This document shows, one piece after another, positions 1 through 11,208 of a stretch of 46,222 bases of DNA (positions are counted from its first letter, which is position 1; each line of letters begins with the position of its first letter). Position numbers and translations under genes: made by a program. The DNA comes from Lysobacteraceae bacterium. GTDB taxonomy: Bacteria; Pseudomonadota; Gammaproteobacteria; Xanthomonadales; Ahniellaceae. Under the pieces are notes generated by a model. The model ran no database searches and was not told where the DNA came from. It worked only from the letters and a program-made list of their open reading frames with translations. Location: contig PVBP01000014.1 in NCBI GenBank assembly GCA_002995625.1, positions 1 through 46,222 on the forward strand. The letters are read 5' to 3'.

Positions 1-11
1 GCCCCGGCGCG

Positions 12-52
12 GCCGCCCGGGCCACGGATCCCATCCCCGTGGCCCGGGCGGC
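12..52. terminator. Perfect 16-bp inverted repeat, probable transcript-end hairpin
   Basis: Bases 12-27 (GCCGCCCGGGCCACGG) are exactly complementary to 37-52, with a 9-nt loop at 28-36. No T-run follows, so this is not a classical intrinsic terminator, but the stem is very stable. In gammaproteobacteria the gene upstream of lpxC is normally ftsZ, so the hairpin probably lies in the 3' region of that transcript (inference; ftsZ itself is outside the window). Confidence 0.5.
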
Positions 53-158
53 GCTGACCCGCATCGCCGGGCGCTGCCGCTTCGGGCATGGCCCCCGCAG
101 CGTCGGAGTCAGCTCGCGCGGTCGCCGACGCGCCTGCGATGCCCGGGCCGGGCACGCC

Positions 159-192
159 GTGTTGCGTGAAAGCAACACACCTGTGGCTTTTT
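159..192 (+). other. lpxC 5' leader hairpin followed by a T-run
   Basis: GTGTTGC at 159-165 pairs with GCAACAC at 172-178 around the loop GTGAAA. A short CACA/TGTG repeat and a run of T at 188-192 follow. It could be a weak terminator between the upstream gene and lpxC or a structured leader. The rest of bases 53-275 holds no gene I can support; TGTTAT at 226-231 is a possible weak -10 element for lpxC. Confidence 0.3.
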
Positions 193-275
193 GGCGCCCG
201 ACCCCCTTGTCGGTCGGAGGTGCTGTGTTATCTTCCCGCAACGTGTCTCCCGCAACTCCGGGGAAGCTCCTTCTC

Positions 276-1187
276 ATGATCAAGCAGCGCACGCTGAAGA
301 ACGTCATTCGTGCGACGGGCGTCGGCATCCACACCGGCGAGAAGATCTACATGACGCTCCGGCCTGCGCGCCCCGACACCGGCATCGTGTTCCGCCGGGT
401 GGACCTCCCCGAGCCGGTCGAGATCAGGGCCTGCTGCGAGCTGGTCGGCGAGACCAGCATGTCGACGACGCTCGTGAAGGACGGCGTCCGGGTCTCGACG
501 GTCGAGCACCTGCTGTCGGCGATGGCCGGCCTCGGCATCGACAACGCCTACGTCGACCTGTCCGCGGCCGAGGTGCCGATCATGGACGGCAGCGCGGGCC
601 CCTTCGTGTTCCTGCTCCAGTCCGCGGGGATCGACGAGCAGCCGGTCGCCAAGCGCTTCATCCGGATCAAGAAGTCGATCGTGGTCCGGGACGGCGAGAA
701 GTGGGCCCGCTTCGATCCGTTCGAGGGCTTCAAGGTCGGCTTCACGATCGAGTTCGACCACCCGCTCTTCGACCGCCGGACCTCGAGCGCCGAGATCGAC
801 TTCTCGACCACGTCGTTCGTCAAGGAAGTCAGCCGCGCGCGGACCTTCGGCTTCATGCGCGAGATCGAATGGCTGCGCGAGCGCAACCTCGCGCTCGGCG
901 GCAGCATGGACAACGCGATCGTGCTCGACGACTACCGCGTCCTCAACGAGGACGGCCTGCGCTACGAGGACGAGTTCGTCAAGCACAAGATCCTCGACGC
1001 GATCGGCGACCTGTACCTGCTCGGTCACAGCCTGATCGGGGCCTTCTACGGCCACAAGTCGGGGCACAAGCTCAACAACCAGTTGCTGCGGTCGCTGGTC
1101 GCGGATCGCAGCGCCTGGGAGGAGGTGACGTTCACCGATCCGGCGAGCGCACCGATTTCTTACGCACACCCCGCGCAGGCGATCTGA
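276..1187 (+). CDS. lpxC: UDP-3-O-acyl-N-acetylglucosamine deacetylase LpxC
   Basis: Zinc amidase for the committed step of lipid A synthesis in the cytoplasm, removing acetate from UDP-3-O-acyl-GlcNAc. The 303-residue product has the family's usual length (about 305). Zinc ligands are visible: H78 in VEHLLSA, and H237 and D241 in HKILDAIGD. The substrate-side motif MDGSAGPF and the C-terminal HKLNNQLL are present. The open frame extends back to base 39, but the protein starts at ATG 276, where homologues begin (MIKQRTLKN). The preceding sequence, GGGGAAGCTCC, is a modest ribosome site. The gene stands first of a conserved lpxC-dciA-M23-secA block. Confidence 0.97.
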   Translation: MIKQRTLKNVIRATGVGIHTGEKIYMTLRPARPDTGIVFRRVDLPEPVEIRACCELVGETSMSTTLVKDGVRVSTVEHLLSAMAGLGIDNAYVDLSAAEVPIMDGSAGPFVFLLQSAGIDEQPVAKRFIRIKKSIVVRDGEKWARFDPFEGFKVGFTIEFDHPLFDRRTSSAEIDFSTTSFVKEVSRARTFGFMREIEWLRERNLALGGSMDNAIVLDDYRVLNEDGLRYEDEFVKHKILDAIGDLYLLGHSLIGAFYGHKSGHKLNNQLLRSLVADRSAWEEVTFTDPASAPISYAHPAQAI

Positions 1188-1272
1188 GCGCGGGACGGGG
1201 AGGAAGGATCAGCGCATTGCGGCCGGCAGGAAGCCGGCCGGAACGATGCGCTTCGGCGCGATCGCGGTCCGC

Positions 1273-1704
1273 CTAGCGGCGGCCCGGGCTTCGCGGCGGG
1301 GCGGCGTCGAGGCCAAGGAGGCTCGCCAGTCGAACCATGTGGGCGCGTTCGGTCGCCGAAGGATTCCTCGGCGCGGGGAAGTGTCGCTCGGGTGGTGCGA
1401 TCCGGATGACCGAACCGGCGATGGACTGACCGGTCTCGGTGCTGGCGAGCCGCTCGAGGTCCTGCTGGTGCTGGCGCAGGCGGACGCCCGCGGCGGCATC
1501 GGCGACCAGCCAGACCAGCCGGCCGGCGCGCACGTTCGCGAGCCGGCAGTGGCCGGCGAGGCCGGGCGGCAGGGTGGAGCGCAGCAGGGCGTCGAGCAGA
1601 TCGAGCGCGGCGGCCTTCGCGGTGATGCGGTCGATGGAAGGCGAGTCGAACCCCAGTCGGGCCAGTCCCCGGCCGGGTTGGGAACGGGAGGAGTTCCGGG
1701 TCAT
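1273..1704 (-). CDS. dciA: DUF721 protein, DciA-like replicative helicase loader
   Basis: A 143-residue DUF721 (DciA) protein. Proteins of this family load or operate the replicative helicase DnaB in bacteria that lack DnaC/DnaI. The family core is visible from about residue 37, with the segments LDALLRSTLPPGLAGHCRLANVRAG and RLVWLVADAA followed by LRQHQQDL, the usual beta-rich KH-like pattern. The C-terminal part is poorly conserved. Position supports the call: in Pseudomonas the DciA gene also sits between lpxC and secA. It is divergent from the M23 peptidase gene with only 24 bp between the two ATGs, so each promoter must overlap the other gene. It converges on lpxC. Assignment as a functional DciA rests on domain and context. 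Confidence 0.8.
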   Translation of the reverse strand: MTRNSSRSQPGRGLARLGFDSPSIDRITAKAAALDLLDALLRSTLPPGLAGHCRLANVRAGRLVWLVADAAAGVRLRQHQQDLERLASTETGQSIAGSVIRIAPPERHFPAPRNPSATERAHMVRLASLLGLDAAPPRSPGRR

Positions 1705-1728
1705 GGCAGGTCCAGGATCGAAGATCGC

Positions 1729-2658
1729 ATGAACATCATTATCGTCGGCAAGCCGGGCAGCGCCCCCCGGTCCCTTCAGCTCGATGGGCGGCGGCCGCTG
1801 CTCGTTCTCGCAACCGCCGGCATCGGCCTCGTCGCACTGCTCGCGGGACTCGGCTTCGTGCTCGGCGCGACGATCGGCGGGCCGGCACTGGCCCGCGCCG
1901 AGCTCGCGGAAGCGCGGATGCGCCTTGCGGCGCAGACCCGCGAGCTCGGCGAGGCGCAGCAGCAGGTGCGGCGCGACATGGACGCACTCGCGCTGCGGCT
2001 GGGCCAGCTCCAGGCGGAGGCCACGCGGCTCAACGCACTCGGCCAGCGGCTCGCCCGGATCGGCAAGCTCGAGGATGGCGAGTTCGACTTCACGCAGAAG
2101 CCGGCCGTCGGCGGGCCCGAACGACCCTCGCCGCTCGCGTCGTCGCGGCGGATCGAGGTCGGAACGGCCCTCGACGAGCTCGAGGCGCAGCTCGCGCGCC
2201 AGGGCGACCAGCTCCGGATGCTGGAGTCGGTGCTGTTCGATCGCGAGGTCGAGCGCGTGCTGCTGCCGGCCGGGATCCCGGTCCGGGTCGGCTACATGTC
2301 GTCGGGCTTCGGCAGTCGCACCGATCCGTTCACCGGCCGCCCCGAGTTCCACGGTGGGGTCGACTTCGCCGGCCCGCGCGGATCCGAGGTGCTCGCGGTG
2401 GCCGGTGGGGTGGTGTCGTTCTCCGGCACCAAGCCGGGCTACGGCCGCGTGGTCGAGATCGACCACGGCAATGGCTACATGACGCGCTACGCGCACAACG
2501 ACCGCAACAAGGTCGACGTCGGCGATCCGGTGCGTCCGGGTGACGTGATCGCGGCCATGGGCAATTCGGGCCGGGCGTCCGGCGTGCACGTGCACTTCGA
2601 GGTCTGGCAGAACGGCCGCCTCGTCAACCCGTCCGAGTACCTCGCCGCGATCCGCTGA
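1729..2658 (+). CDS. M23 (LytM) family metallopeptidase, membrane anchored
   Basis: A 309-residue peptidoglycan hydrolase or hydrolase activator. The order is a short cytoplasmic N-terminus, one membrane segment at about residues 23-47, a coiled-coil stretch (about 60-180, rich in E/Q/R/L), and a C-terminal M23 domain. The zinc site is intact: H208 and D212 in HGGVD, and H287 and H289 in HVHFEV, so catalytic activity is expected, unlike degenerate EnvC/NlpD types. The open frame starts at 1246 but ATG 1729 (MNIIIVG) fits the family N-terminus and begins just past divergent dciA. A peptidase of this kind commonly precedes secA in related genomes. Its in vivo target is not deducible here. Confidence 0.9.
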   Translation: MNIIIVGKPGSAPRSLQLDGRRPLLVLATAGIGLVALLAGLGFVLGATIGGPALARAELAEARMRLAAQTRELGEAQQQVRRDMDALALRLGQLQAEATRLNALGQRLARIGKLEDGEFDFTQKPAVGGPERPSPLASSRRIEVGTALDELEAQLARQGDQLRMLESVLFDREVERVLLPAGIPVRVGYMSSGFGSRTDPFTGRPEFHGGVDFAGPRGSEVLAVAGGVVSFSGTKPGYGRVVEIDHGNGYMTRYAHNDRNKVDVGDPVRPGDVIAAMGNSGRASGVHVHFEVWQNGRLVNPSEYLAAIR

Positions 2659-2825
2659 GGCAGCGCGTCGGCGAGGTTCCGGCCGACGGGTCCTTGAAAC
2701 GCCCGCGGGCAGCCCCATGTGCTGCCATCAGGCGCCTGACGGCGACCGTCGGTGCCGCCGCGTAGCCGGTCCGACGGGCGGCTAGAATCGCGGGCTGCCT
2801 TTTCGCCCCCCTTCCCGGATCCCCC
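2659..2825. promoter_or_regulatory. secA upstream region with a possible -10 element
   Basis: 167 bp without a gene. TAGAAT at 2783-2788 resembles a sigma-70 -10 box about 40 bp before the secA ATG; no convincing -35 lies at the usual distance. There is no secM-like reading frame, so SecM-type arrest control of secA as in Escherichia coli is not supported. Confidence 0.35.
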
Positions 2826-5570
<2,745 letters not shown>

Positions 5571-5619
5571 GCGGCCGGATCGACGTCGCCGAGCGCCCGC
5601 GCCGCGGCCGGACCTGACG

Positions 5620-6561
5620 GTGGCGAGGCCGGTCGCGCTCCACGTCGTCTGCGGCCTCCTCCGCGACGAACGGGGACTCTGGCTCGTGACCGGGCGGAGG
5701 TCGCGCGGGCGGCTGTGCTGGGAGTTCCCCGGCGGCAAGTGCGAGCCGGATGAGGCGCCGCTGGAGGCGCTGAGGCGCGAGCTGGGTGAGGAGCTCGGCA
5801 TCGAGCTGCTGGACGCGCGTCCGCTGCATCGGGTGCCCTTCGCGCTCGGACCGCGACCGGCGATTCTCGACGGCTGGCTGGTCGACCGCGCCTGGCGCGG
5901 CGTGCCCCACGCGCGCGAAGGCCAGCCGCTCGGCTGGATCGCGCGCGCGGGCCTGTCGGAGCTCGACTGGCTGGCGCCGGATCGCCCGCTCGCGGTGGCG
6001 TTGGACCTGCCGCGGCAGCTTGCGATCACGCCGGACGTGGCCGACGAAGGCGCCGTGCTCGCAGCCATCGATCGCGCGATCGGGCGCGGCGCCGGCGTCG
6101 TCGTGCTTCGTCTGCCCGGCATCGACCGCGGCGCGCGCGATCGCATCGCCCGGGCGGCGCTCGCGCGATGCCGGCCTCTCGGCGTCCGGGTACTCGGGCA
6201 CGGCGATCCGGATCTGGTCGAACGGCTCGGGCTCGACGGCGTGCACCTGCCGGCGATCGCGGTGCGCGGCCTCGCCGCGCGCCCGGTGCCGGCCTCGCGA
6301 CTGCTGACCGCGGCCTGCCACGATGGCGCGGAACTCGTCGCCGCGGTGCGCAGCGGGTGCGACGCGGTGCTGATCTCGCCGGTCGCCTCGACGCCGACCC
6401 ATCCGGGCGCGCCGATACTCGGCTGGGACGGCTTCGCGCGGCTCGCGGCGCGGTCCCCGTTGCCCGCCTACGCGCTGGGCGGCATGCTTCCCGACGATCT
6501 CGAGCGGGCGAGGGCCGCTGGCGGCTTCGGGATCGCGGGCATCCGCGGGTTCTGCGACTGA
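5620..6561 (+). CDS. Nudix hydrolase (MutT-like) fused to a ThiE/TenI-like domain
   Basis: A 313-residue two-domain protein. Residues 1-130 are a MutT-type Nudix hydrolase expected to remove 8-oxo-dGTP: the box G-x5-E-x7-REL-x-EE-x-G-I is complete (GGKCEPDEAP...REL...EELGI). Residues about 140-313 form a TIM-barrel domain of the thiamine-monophosphate synthase/TenI group, with GVHLPAI, LISPVASTPTHPGAP and the GGM near the C-terminus. This fusion is common downstream of secA in gammaproteobacteria; the barrel domain's activity is not established and true ThiE catalytic residues are not all evident. The start is GTG 5620. No thi genes are nearby. It converges on coaE. Confidence 0.88.
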   Translation: MARPVALHVVCGLLRDERGLWLVTGRRSRGRLCWEFPGGKCEPDEAPLEALRRELGEELGIELLDARPLHRVPFALGPRPAILDGWLVDRAWRGVPHAREGQPLGWIARAGLSELDWLAPDRPLAVALDLPRQLAITPDVADEGAVLAAIDRAIGRGAGVVVLRLPGIDRGARDRIARAALARCRPLGVRVLGHGDPDLVERLGLDGVHLPAIAVRGLAARPVPASRLLTAACHDGAELVAAVRSGCDAVLISPVASTPTHPGAPILGWDGFARLAARSPLPAYALGGMLPDDLERARAAGGFGIAGIRGFCD

Positions 6562-6570
6562 CGGTCGCGG

Positions 6571-7272
6571 TCAGCGCCGTTCGCGCGGCGCGGCGTCCGG
6601 CGCAACGACCGACAGCCGCTCGCGCGCGAGTTCGAGCAGACGACGGTGCAGCGCATCGGTCGCGGCCAGCAGATCCTCGAGGCTTCCCGAGTTGTCGATG
6701 ACCTCGTCCGCGATCCCGAGCCGGGCCGCGCGCGACGCCTGTGAGGCGAGCATCCGCCGCGCGAGCGCCTCGTCGATCCGGTCGCGCCGCATCAGCCGAT
6801 CGAGGCGCACCGCGTCCGGCGCATCGACGACCACGACCCGGTCGATCCACGGATAGCGATGGCCTTCGGCCAGCAGCGGAATCGCGAGGACGCAGTACGG
6901 ATCGCCGACCCCGGACGCGAGCATCGCGAGGCGCTCGCGCACCCGCGGGTGCAGGATGGCCTCGAGCGCGCGGCGCGCGGACTCGTCGGCGAACACGATC
7001 TCGCGAAGCGCGCGGCGGTCGAGCGTGCCATCCGGGGCGATCACGGTGGAACCGAAGCGCTCCGCGATCTCGCGCAGCGCGGGTTGTCCCGGCGCGCACA
7101 GCTCGCGCGTGACCGCGTCGGCGTCGAAGACCGGAACGCCGAGCTGCGCGAGGCGGTCGGTCACCGCGCTCTTGCCGGAGGCGACGCCGCCGGTCAGCGC
7201 GACGACGAAGCTGCCCGGTCGCGGTGGCGGACTCGTCTCCTCGGTCGGGGCCGGCCCGGAATCAGTCGGCAA
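6571..7272 (-). CDS. coaE: Dephospho-CoA kinase CoaE
   Basis: Phosphorylates the 3'-hydroxyl of dephospho-CoA, the last step of coenzyme A synthesis. The 233 residues include the P-loop GGVASGKS near residues 29-36, DADAVTREL, and DRxxxRD-like segments typical of CoaE. The only workable start is TTG 7272, which adds a proline-rich tail of about 20 residues before the first strand; no ATG or GTG lies between the preceding stop and the P-loop. The start overlaps the end of pilD by 11 bp, so translation is probably coupled. The yacG and zapD genes that often follow coaE are absent. C-terminus is close to the convergent mutT-like gene, leaving a 9-bp gap. Confidence 0.93.
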   Translation of the reverse strand: MPTDSGPAPTEETSPPPRPGSFVVALTGGVASGKSAVTDRLAQLGVPVFDADAVTRELCAPGQPALREIAERFGSTVIAPDGTLDRRALREIVFADESARRALEAILHPRVRERLAMLASGVGDPYCVLAIPLLAEGHRYPWIDRVVVVDAPDAVRLDRLMRRDRIDEALARRMLASQASRAARLGIADEVIDNSGSLEDLLAATDALHRRLLELARERLSVVAPDAAPRERR

Positions 7273-8143
7273 GGCCCGCCATCCGGAGGTAGCCGCCGAC
7301 GATGGCCTCGCCGTACATCAGCTGGACCCAGCCGGCGCCGGCGAGGTAGGGGCCGAACGGAATCGGCGTCGCGCGGTCCCGGCCCTTGATCGCGAGCCAG
7401 GCGCTGCCGACGATCGCGCCGATCAGCGCCGAGAACAGCACGATCGGCAGCAGTCCCTGCCAGCCGCAGAAGGCGCCGAGCGCCGCCAGCAGCTTGAAGT
7501 CGCCATACCCCATGCCCTCCTTGCCGGTCAGCAGCTTGAAGCCCCAGTACACGGTCCACAGGGCCAGGTAGCCGCCGGCCGCGCCGAGGATCGCCTCGGC
7601 CGGCCCGACGAAGGGATGCGCCACGGCCGCGGCGACGAGGCCGATCCAAAGCAGCGGCAGGGTCAGCTGGTCCGGCAGCAGGGTGGTGCGCAGGTCGATC
7701 CCGGAGGCGGCGATCAGGATCCAGGTGAACACCAGGGCCAGCGCGCCCTCGACGCCGGGCCCGAAGCGCGCGACGACGAGCACCGACAGCAGTCCGGTCA
7801 ACGCCTCGACGGCCGGGTACTGCGGCGAGATCCGGGTACGGCACGCCCGGCACCGCCCGCGCAGCCAGACGTAGCTCGCGATCGGAATGTTCTCCCACCA
7901 GGCGAGCTGATGGCCGCAGGCCGGGCAATGCGAGCGCCGGCGCACGAGATCGGGCGGCGGCGCGGCCGTGGCGCCGGCGTCCGGCAGCTCGAGGATCTCG
8001 CGGGCCTCGGCGCGCCAGCCGTGCATCAGGCGCGGCGGGAGCCTCAGGATCACGACGTTGAGGAAGCTCCCGACCAGGAGCCCGAGCAGGCCGGCGACCA
8101 GCAACACCCCGACGGGGCCCACGAGCGCTTCGAGCATCGGCAC
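7262..8143 (-). CDS. pilD: Type IV prepilin peptidase / N-methyltransferase PilD
   Basis: Inner-membrane aspartic protease that cleaves the leader of type IV prepilins and pseudopilins and methylates the new N-terminus. The 293 residues begin with a membrane helix. They continue through a cytoplasmic zinc loop with two CxxC pairs (CPACGHQ and CRACRTR) and end with several more helices. The two catalytic aspartates are visible in SGIDLRTTLLPDQL and GYGDFKLLA. Start is GTG 8143, or ATG 8137 two codons in. The gene lies 25 bp after pilC and overlaps coaE, giving the operon pilB-pilC-pilD-coaE on the minus strand. Confidence 0.96.
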   Translation of the reverse strand: MPMLEALVGPVGVLLVAGLLGLLVGSFLNVVILRLPPRLMHGWRAEAREILELPDAGATAAPPPDLVRRRSHCPACGHQLAWWENIPIASYVWLRGRCRACRTRISPQYPAVEALTGLLSVLVVARFGPGVEGALALVFTWILIAASGIDLRTTLLPDQLTLPLLWIGLVAAAVAHPFVGPAEAILGAAGGYLALWTVYWGFKLLTGKEGMGYGDFKLLAALGAFCGWQGLLPIVLFSALIGAIVGSAWLAIKGRDRATPIPFGPYLAGAGWVQLMYGEAIVGGYLRMAGLAD

Positions 8144-8168
8144 GTTCGGCGACGGCTGCGGGCGGCCG

Positions 8169-9419
8169 TCAGATCGTCGCCGCGATCTTGAAGATCGGCA
8201 GGTACATCGCGATCACCATCCCGCCGACGATCACGCCGATGAAGACGATGATGAACGGTTCGAGCAGGCTGGTCAGCGCGTCCACGGTGTTGTCGACTTC
8301 CTGTTCGTAGAAGTCGGCGATCTTGAACAGCATCGTGTCGAGCGCGCCGGCTTCCTCGCCGATCGCGGTCATCTGCACGACCATCGCCGGGAACAGGTTG
8401 ACCTGGCGCATCGCGATGTTGAGCGGGTAGCCGACCGAGACGTCGTCGCGGATCCGGCGGGTGGCCTTCTCGTAGACGATGCTGCCGGTGGCGGGTCCCA
8501 CGGTCTCGAGCGCCTCGACCAGCGGCACGCCGGCCTTGAACGTCAGCGCCAGCGTGCGCGAGAAGCGGGCGACCGCGGAGTTGTGCAGGACCTGGCCGAT
8601 GACCGGGAGCTTCAGCATCATCCGGTCGAGCCACTCGGCGAGCGCCGGCGTGCGCTTGTAGATGTAGAGGAACGTGAACACCCCGGCGATCAGCCCGATC
8701 AGGATCGCCCACCACCACGCGACCATGAAGCGCGACGCGCCGACCACGATCAGCGTGAACGCCGGCAGGTCGGCGCCGTAGGACTTGAACACGACCTCGA
8801 ACTGCGGGATCACGAACACCAGCAGCACCGCCGAGACGATGATCGCGACCGCGATCACGGTGGCGGGATAGAACAGGGCCTTCTTGATCTTGCCCTTCAG
8901 GACCTCCATCCGTTCCTTGTAGGTCGCGATCGTGTCGAGCACGGTGTCGAGCACGCCCGCGGACTCGCCGGCCTTGACCAGGTTGCGGTAGAGCAGGTCG
9001 AACTGCACCGGGAACTTGCCCATCGCCTCGTGCAGGCTCGAGCCGCCTTCGATCTCGGACTTGAGATCGGTCAGCATCTTCTGCATCCGCGGGTTCTTCT
9101 GGCCCGAGGCGATGATCTCGAGCGACTGCACCATCGGCACGCCGGCCTTCATCATCGTCGCGATCTGGCGGCTGAAGACCGCGATCTCGCGCGCGCTGAT
9201 CGTGGATCCGGCCTCGCCGAACAGCGGCTTCGGCTTGGTCCCGACCTTGGTCGGCACGATGCCCTGGCGCCTGAGGTCGGCCTTGACCAGGTTGATGTTC
9301 TTGCCGGTGACCTCGCCGCGCATCACGACGCCGCGCTTGTCCTTCCCGACCCAGACGTAGGTCTGCAGCGGGTTGATCTGGCGGGCGGTGGACGCCTTCT
9401 TCGCGGTCGCGGTGGCCAT
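8169..9419 (-). CDS. pilC: Type IV pilus inner-membrane platform protein PilC
   Basis: Polytopic platform protein on which PilB or PilT turns to add or remove pilin subunits. The 416 residues contain two tandem GspF/T2SSF domains (about 75-200 and 280-405), each with the REIAVFSRQIATMMKAGVP-like or RFSRTLALTFKAGVP-like entry, and three hydrophobic membrane segments. The hallmark glycines of GEEAGALDTM and GESAGVLDTV are present. The basic N-terminus includes KDKRGVVMRGEV. ATG 9419 is preceded by a strong ribosome site, AGGAGGAAG. The gap to pilB is 52 bp. Confidence 0.96.
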   Translation of the reverse strand: MATATAKKASTARQINPLQTYVWVGKDKRGVVMRGEVTGKNINLVKADLRRQGIVPTKVGTKPKPLFGEAGSTISAREIAVFSRQIATMMKAGVPMVQSLEIIASGQKNPRMQKMLTDLKSEIEGGSSLHEAMGKFPVQFDLLYRNLVKAGESAGVLDTVLDTIATYKERMEVLKGKIKKALFYPATVIAVAIIVSAVLLVFVIPQFEVVFKSYGADLPAFTLIVVGASRFMVAWWWAILIGLIAGVFTFLYIYKRTPALAEWLDRMMLKLPVIGQVLHNSAVARFSRTLALTFKAGVPLVEALETVGPATGSIVYEKATRRIRDDVSVGYPLNIAMRQVNLFPAMVVQMTAIGEEAGALDTMLFKIADFYEQEVDNTVDALTSLLEPFIIVFIGVIVGGMVIAMYLPIFKIAATI

Positions 9420-9471
9420 GTCGGTCTTCCTCCTTCTGGTGACCCCGTGGCCGGCACGCCGGCCGACGCGG

Positions 9472-11208
9472 TCAGTCCTTGGTCACGCGGTTGATCTCGG
9501 CGAGGCTGGTGACGCCGGCCCGGGCCTTGCGCAGCGCGGAGCGGCGCAGGTCGTCGATCCCGCTGCGCTCGGCGGCAGCCGCGATCTGCATCGCGTTGCC
9601 GCCCTCGAGCACGATCCGCTGGATCTCCTCGGTCATCGGCATCACCTGGTAGATGCCGACGCGACCCTTGTAGCCGTCGTTGCAGCCGGAACAGCCGACC
9701 GCCTCGTACAGCTCGATGCCCTCGTCGATGTCGGCTTCCGTGAAGCCCTCCGCGAGCAGGGCCGCGCGCGGCAGCTTGAGCGGCCGCTTGCAGTCGTGCA
9801 GCCGCCGGGCCAGGCGCTGGGCGACCACCAGGGTCACCGACGAGATGATGTTGTACGGCGCGATGCCCATGTTCATCAGCCGCGCGATCGTCTGCGGCGC
9901 GTCGTTCGTGTGCAGCGTCGAGAGCACCATGTGGCCGGTCTGCGCGGCCTTGACCGCGATCTCGGCGGTCTCGAGGTCGCGGATCTCGCCGACCATGATC
10001 ACGTCCGGGTCCTGGCGCAGGAACGAGCGCAGCGCGGCGGCGAAGGTCATCCCGCGCTTGACGTTCATCTGGACCTGGTTGATGCCCGGCACCCGGATCT
10101 CGACCGGATCCTCGACGGTCGAGATGTTGACGCCCTCGGTGTTGAGGATGTTGAGCGCGGTGTACAGCGACACGGTTTTGCCGGATCCCGTCGGGCCGGT
10201 CACCAGGACCATGCCGTAGGGCTTCTTGATCGCGCCGAGGAACAGTTCCTGCTGCTCGGGCTCGTAGCCGAGCTTCTCGATGCCGAGCTTCGCGGCCGAC
10301 GCATCGAGCACGCGCAGCACGATCTTCTCGCCGAACAGCGTCGGGCAGGTGCTGACGCGGAAGTCCATCGTCCGGGTCTTCGACAGCGCGAGCTTGATGC
10401 GACCGTCCTGCGGCACGCGCTTCTCGGCGATGTCGAGCCCCGACATGACCTTGAGGCGCGACGCGATCCGCGCGCTCAGCTTGACCGGCGGAGAGACCAC
10501 CGGCCGCAGGATCCCGTCGAGCCGCAGCCGCACCCGGTACTGGGTCTCGTAGGGCTCGAAATGGATGTCGGAGGCGCCGCGCTTGATCGCGTCGACCAGC
10601 ACCTTGTTGACGAACTTGACGATCGGCGCGTCGTCGCCGCTGCTTCCGGTCGCATCGACCGCGGCCTCGTCGTCGTCGCCGCCGGTCGCGTCGAGGTCGA
10701 GGTTCTCGAGCTCGTCCTGATCGCCGATCGCGGCGGACAGCGCCTCCGCGCCGGCGAGCGCCTGCTCGATCACGCGCTCGAGGTGGTCGTCCGGCACGAG
10801 GATCGGCTCGACGATCAGATTGGTGTGGAACTTGATCTCGTCGAGGCCGCGCAGGTTGGTCGGATCGGAGATCCCGACGAACAGCCGGTTGCCGCGCCGG
10901 TGCAGCGGCAGCGCCCGGTGCCCGCGGATCAGCTTCTCCTCGACCAGCTTGATCGGCGCGGCGGCCAGATCGAGCGCGCGGACGTCGAGCACCGGGATGC
11001 CGAACTCGATGCTGGCGGCCCCGGCCGCCGTGGTCGAATCGACCAGGGCCTGCTGGACCAGCCAGCTGACGACCGGCACCTTCTGCTTCTGCGCGCCCTC
11101 GATCGCGCGCCGGGCATCGGCCTCGGCGAGGCTGCCGTCCAGCACCAGCCGGCGCAGGACTCCGGTCAGCCCCGCGGCGGTCGGACTCGGATTCATCTGG
11201 GTGGCCAT
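9472..11208 (-). CDS. pilB: Type IV pilus extension ATPase PilB
   Basis: Hexameric cytoplasmic ATPase that powers pilus assembly. The 578 residues comprise an N-terminal MshE/GspE-N-like region (about 20-180, containing PSxTAAG- and LRGLDEIKFHTN-type segments), then the GspE catalytic core. Walker A is GPTGSGKT with K344, Walker B lies in QDPDVIMVGEIRD, and a zinc-binding CSGCNDGYKGRVG follows near the end; the His box is GHMVLSTLHTN. An acidic insertion of about 25 residues (DLDATGGDDDEAAVD) precedes the core. ATG 11208 is chosen; ATG 11196 is four codons in. The frame continues upstream to 11721 only because of high GC. pilA is not adjacent. Confidence 0.96.
   Translation of the reverse strand: MATQMNPSPTAAGLTGVLRRLVLDGSLAEADARRAIEGAQKQKVPVVSWLVQQALVDSTTAAGAASIEFGIPVLDVRALDLAAAPIKLVEEKLIRGHRALPLHRRGNRLFVGISDPTNLRGLDEIKFHTNLIVEPILVPDDHLERVIEQALAGAEALSAAIGDQDELENLDLDATGGDDDEAAVDATGSSGDDAPIVKFVNKVLVDAIKRGASDIHFEPYETQYRVRLRLDGILRPVVSPPVKLSARIASRLKVMSGLDIAEKRVPQDGRIKLALSKTRTMDFRVSTCPTLFGEKIVLRVLDASAAKLGIEKLGYEPEQQELFLGAIKKPYGMVLVTGPTGSGKTVSLYTALNILNTEGVNISTVEDPVEIRVPGINQVQMNVKRGMTFAAALRSFLRQDPDVIMVGEIRDLETAEIAVKAAQTGHMVLSTLHTNDAPQTIARLMNMGIAPYNIISSVTLVVAQRLARRLHDCKRPLKLPRAALLAEGFTEADIDEGIELYEAVGCSGCNDGYKGRVGIYQVMPMTEEIQRIVLEGGNAMQIAAAAERSGIDDLRRSALRKARAGVTSLAEINRVTKD

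Noticed and set aside
39-275. N-terminal extension of LpxC back to base 39
   Set aside because: The extra 79 residues are low-complexity and absent from LpxC. ATG 276 gives the family N-terminus and puts zinc H at residue 78 as expected.
2659-2825. A SecM-like regulator upstream of secA
   Set aside because: No signal-peptide frame with an arrest motif fits in the 167-bp gap.
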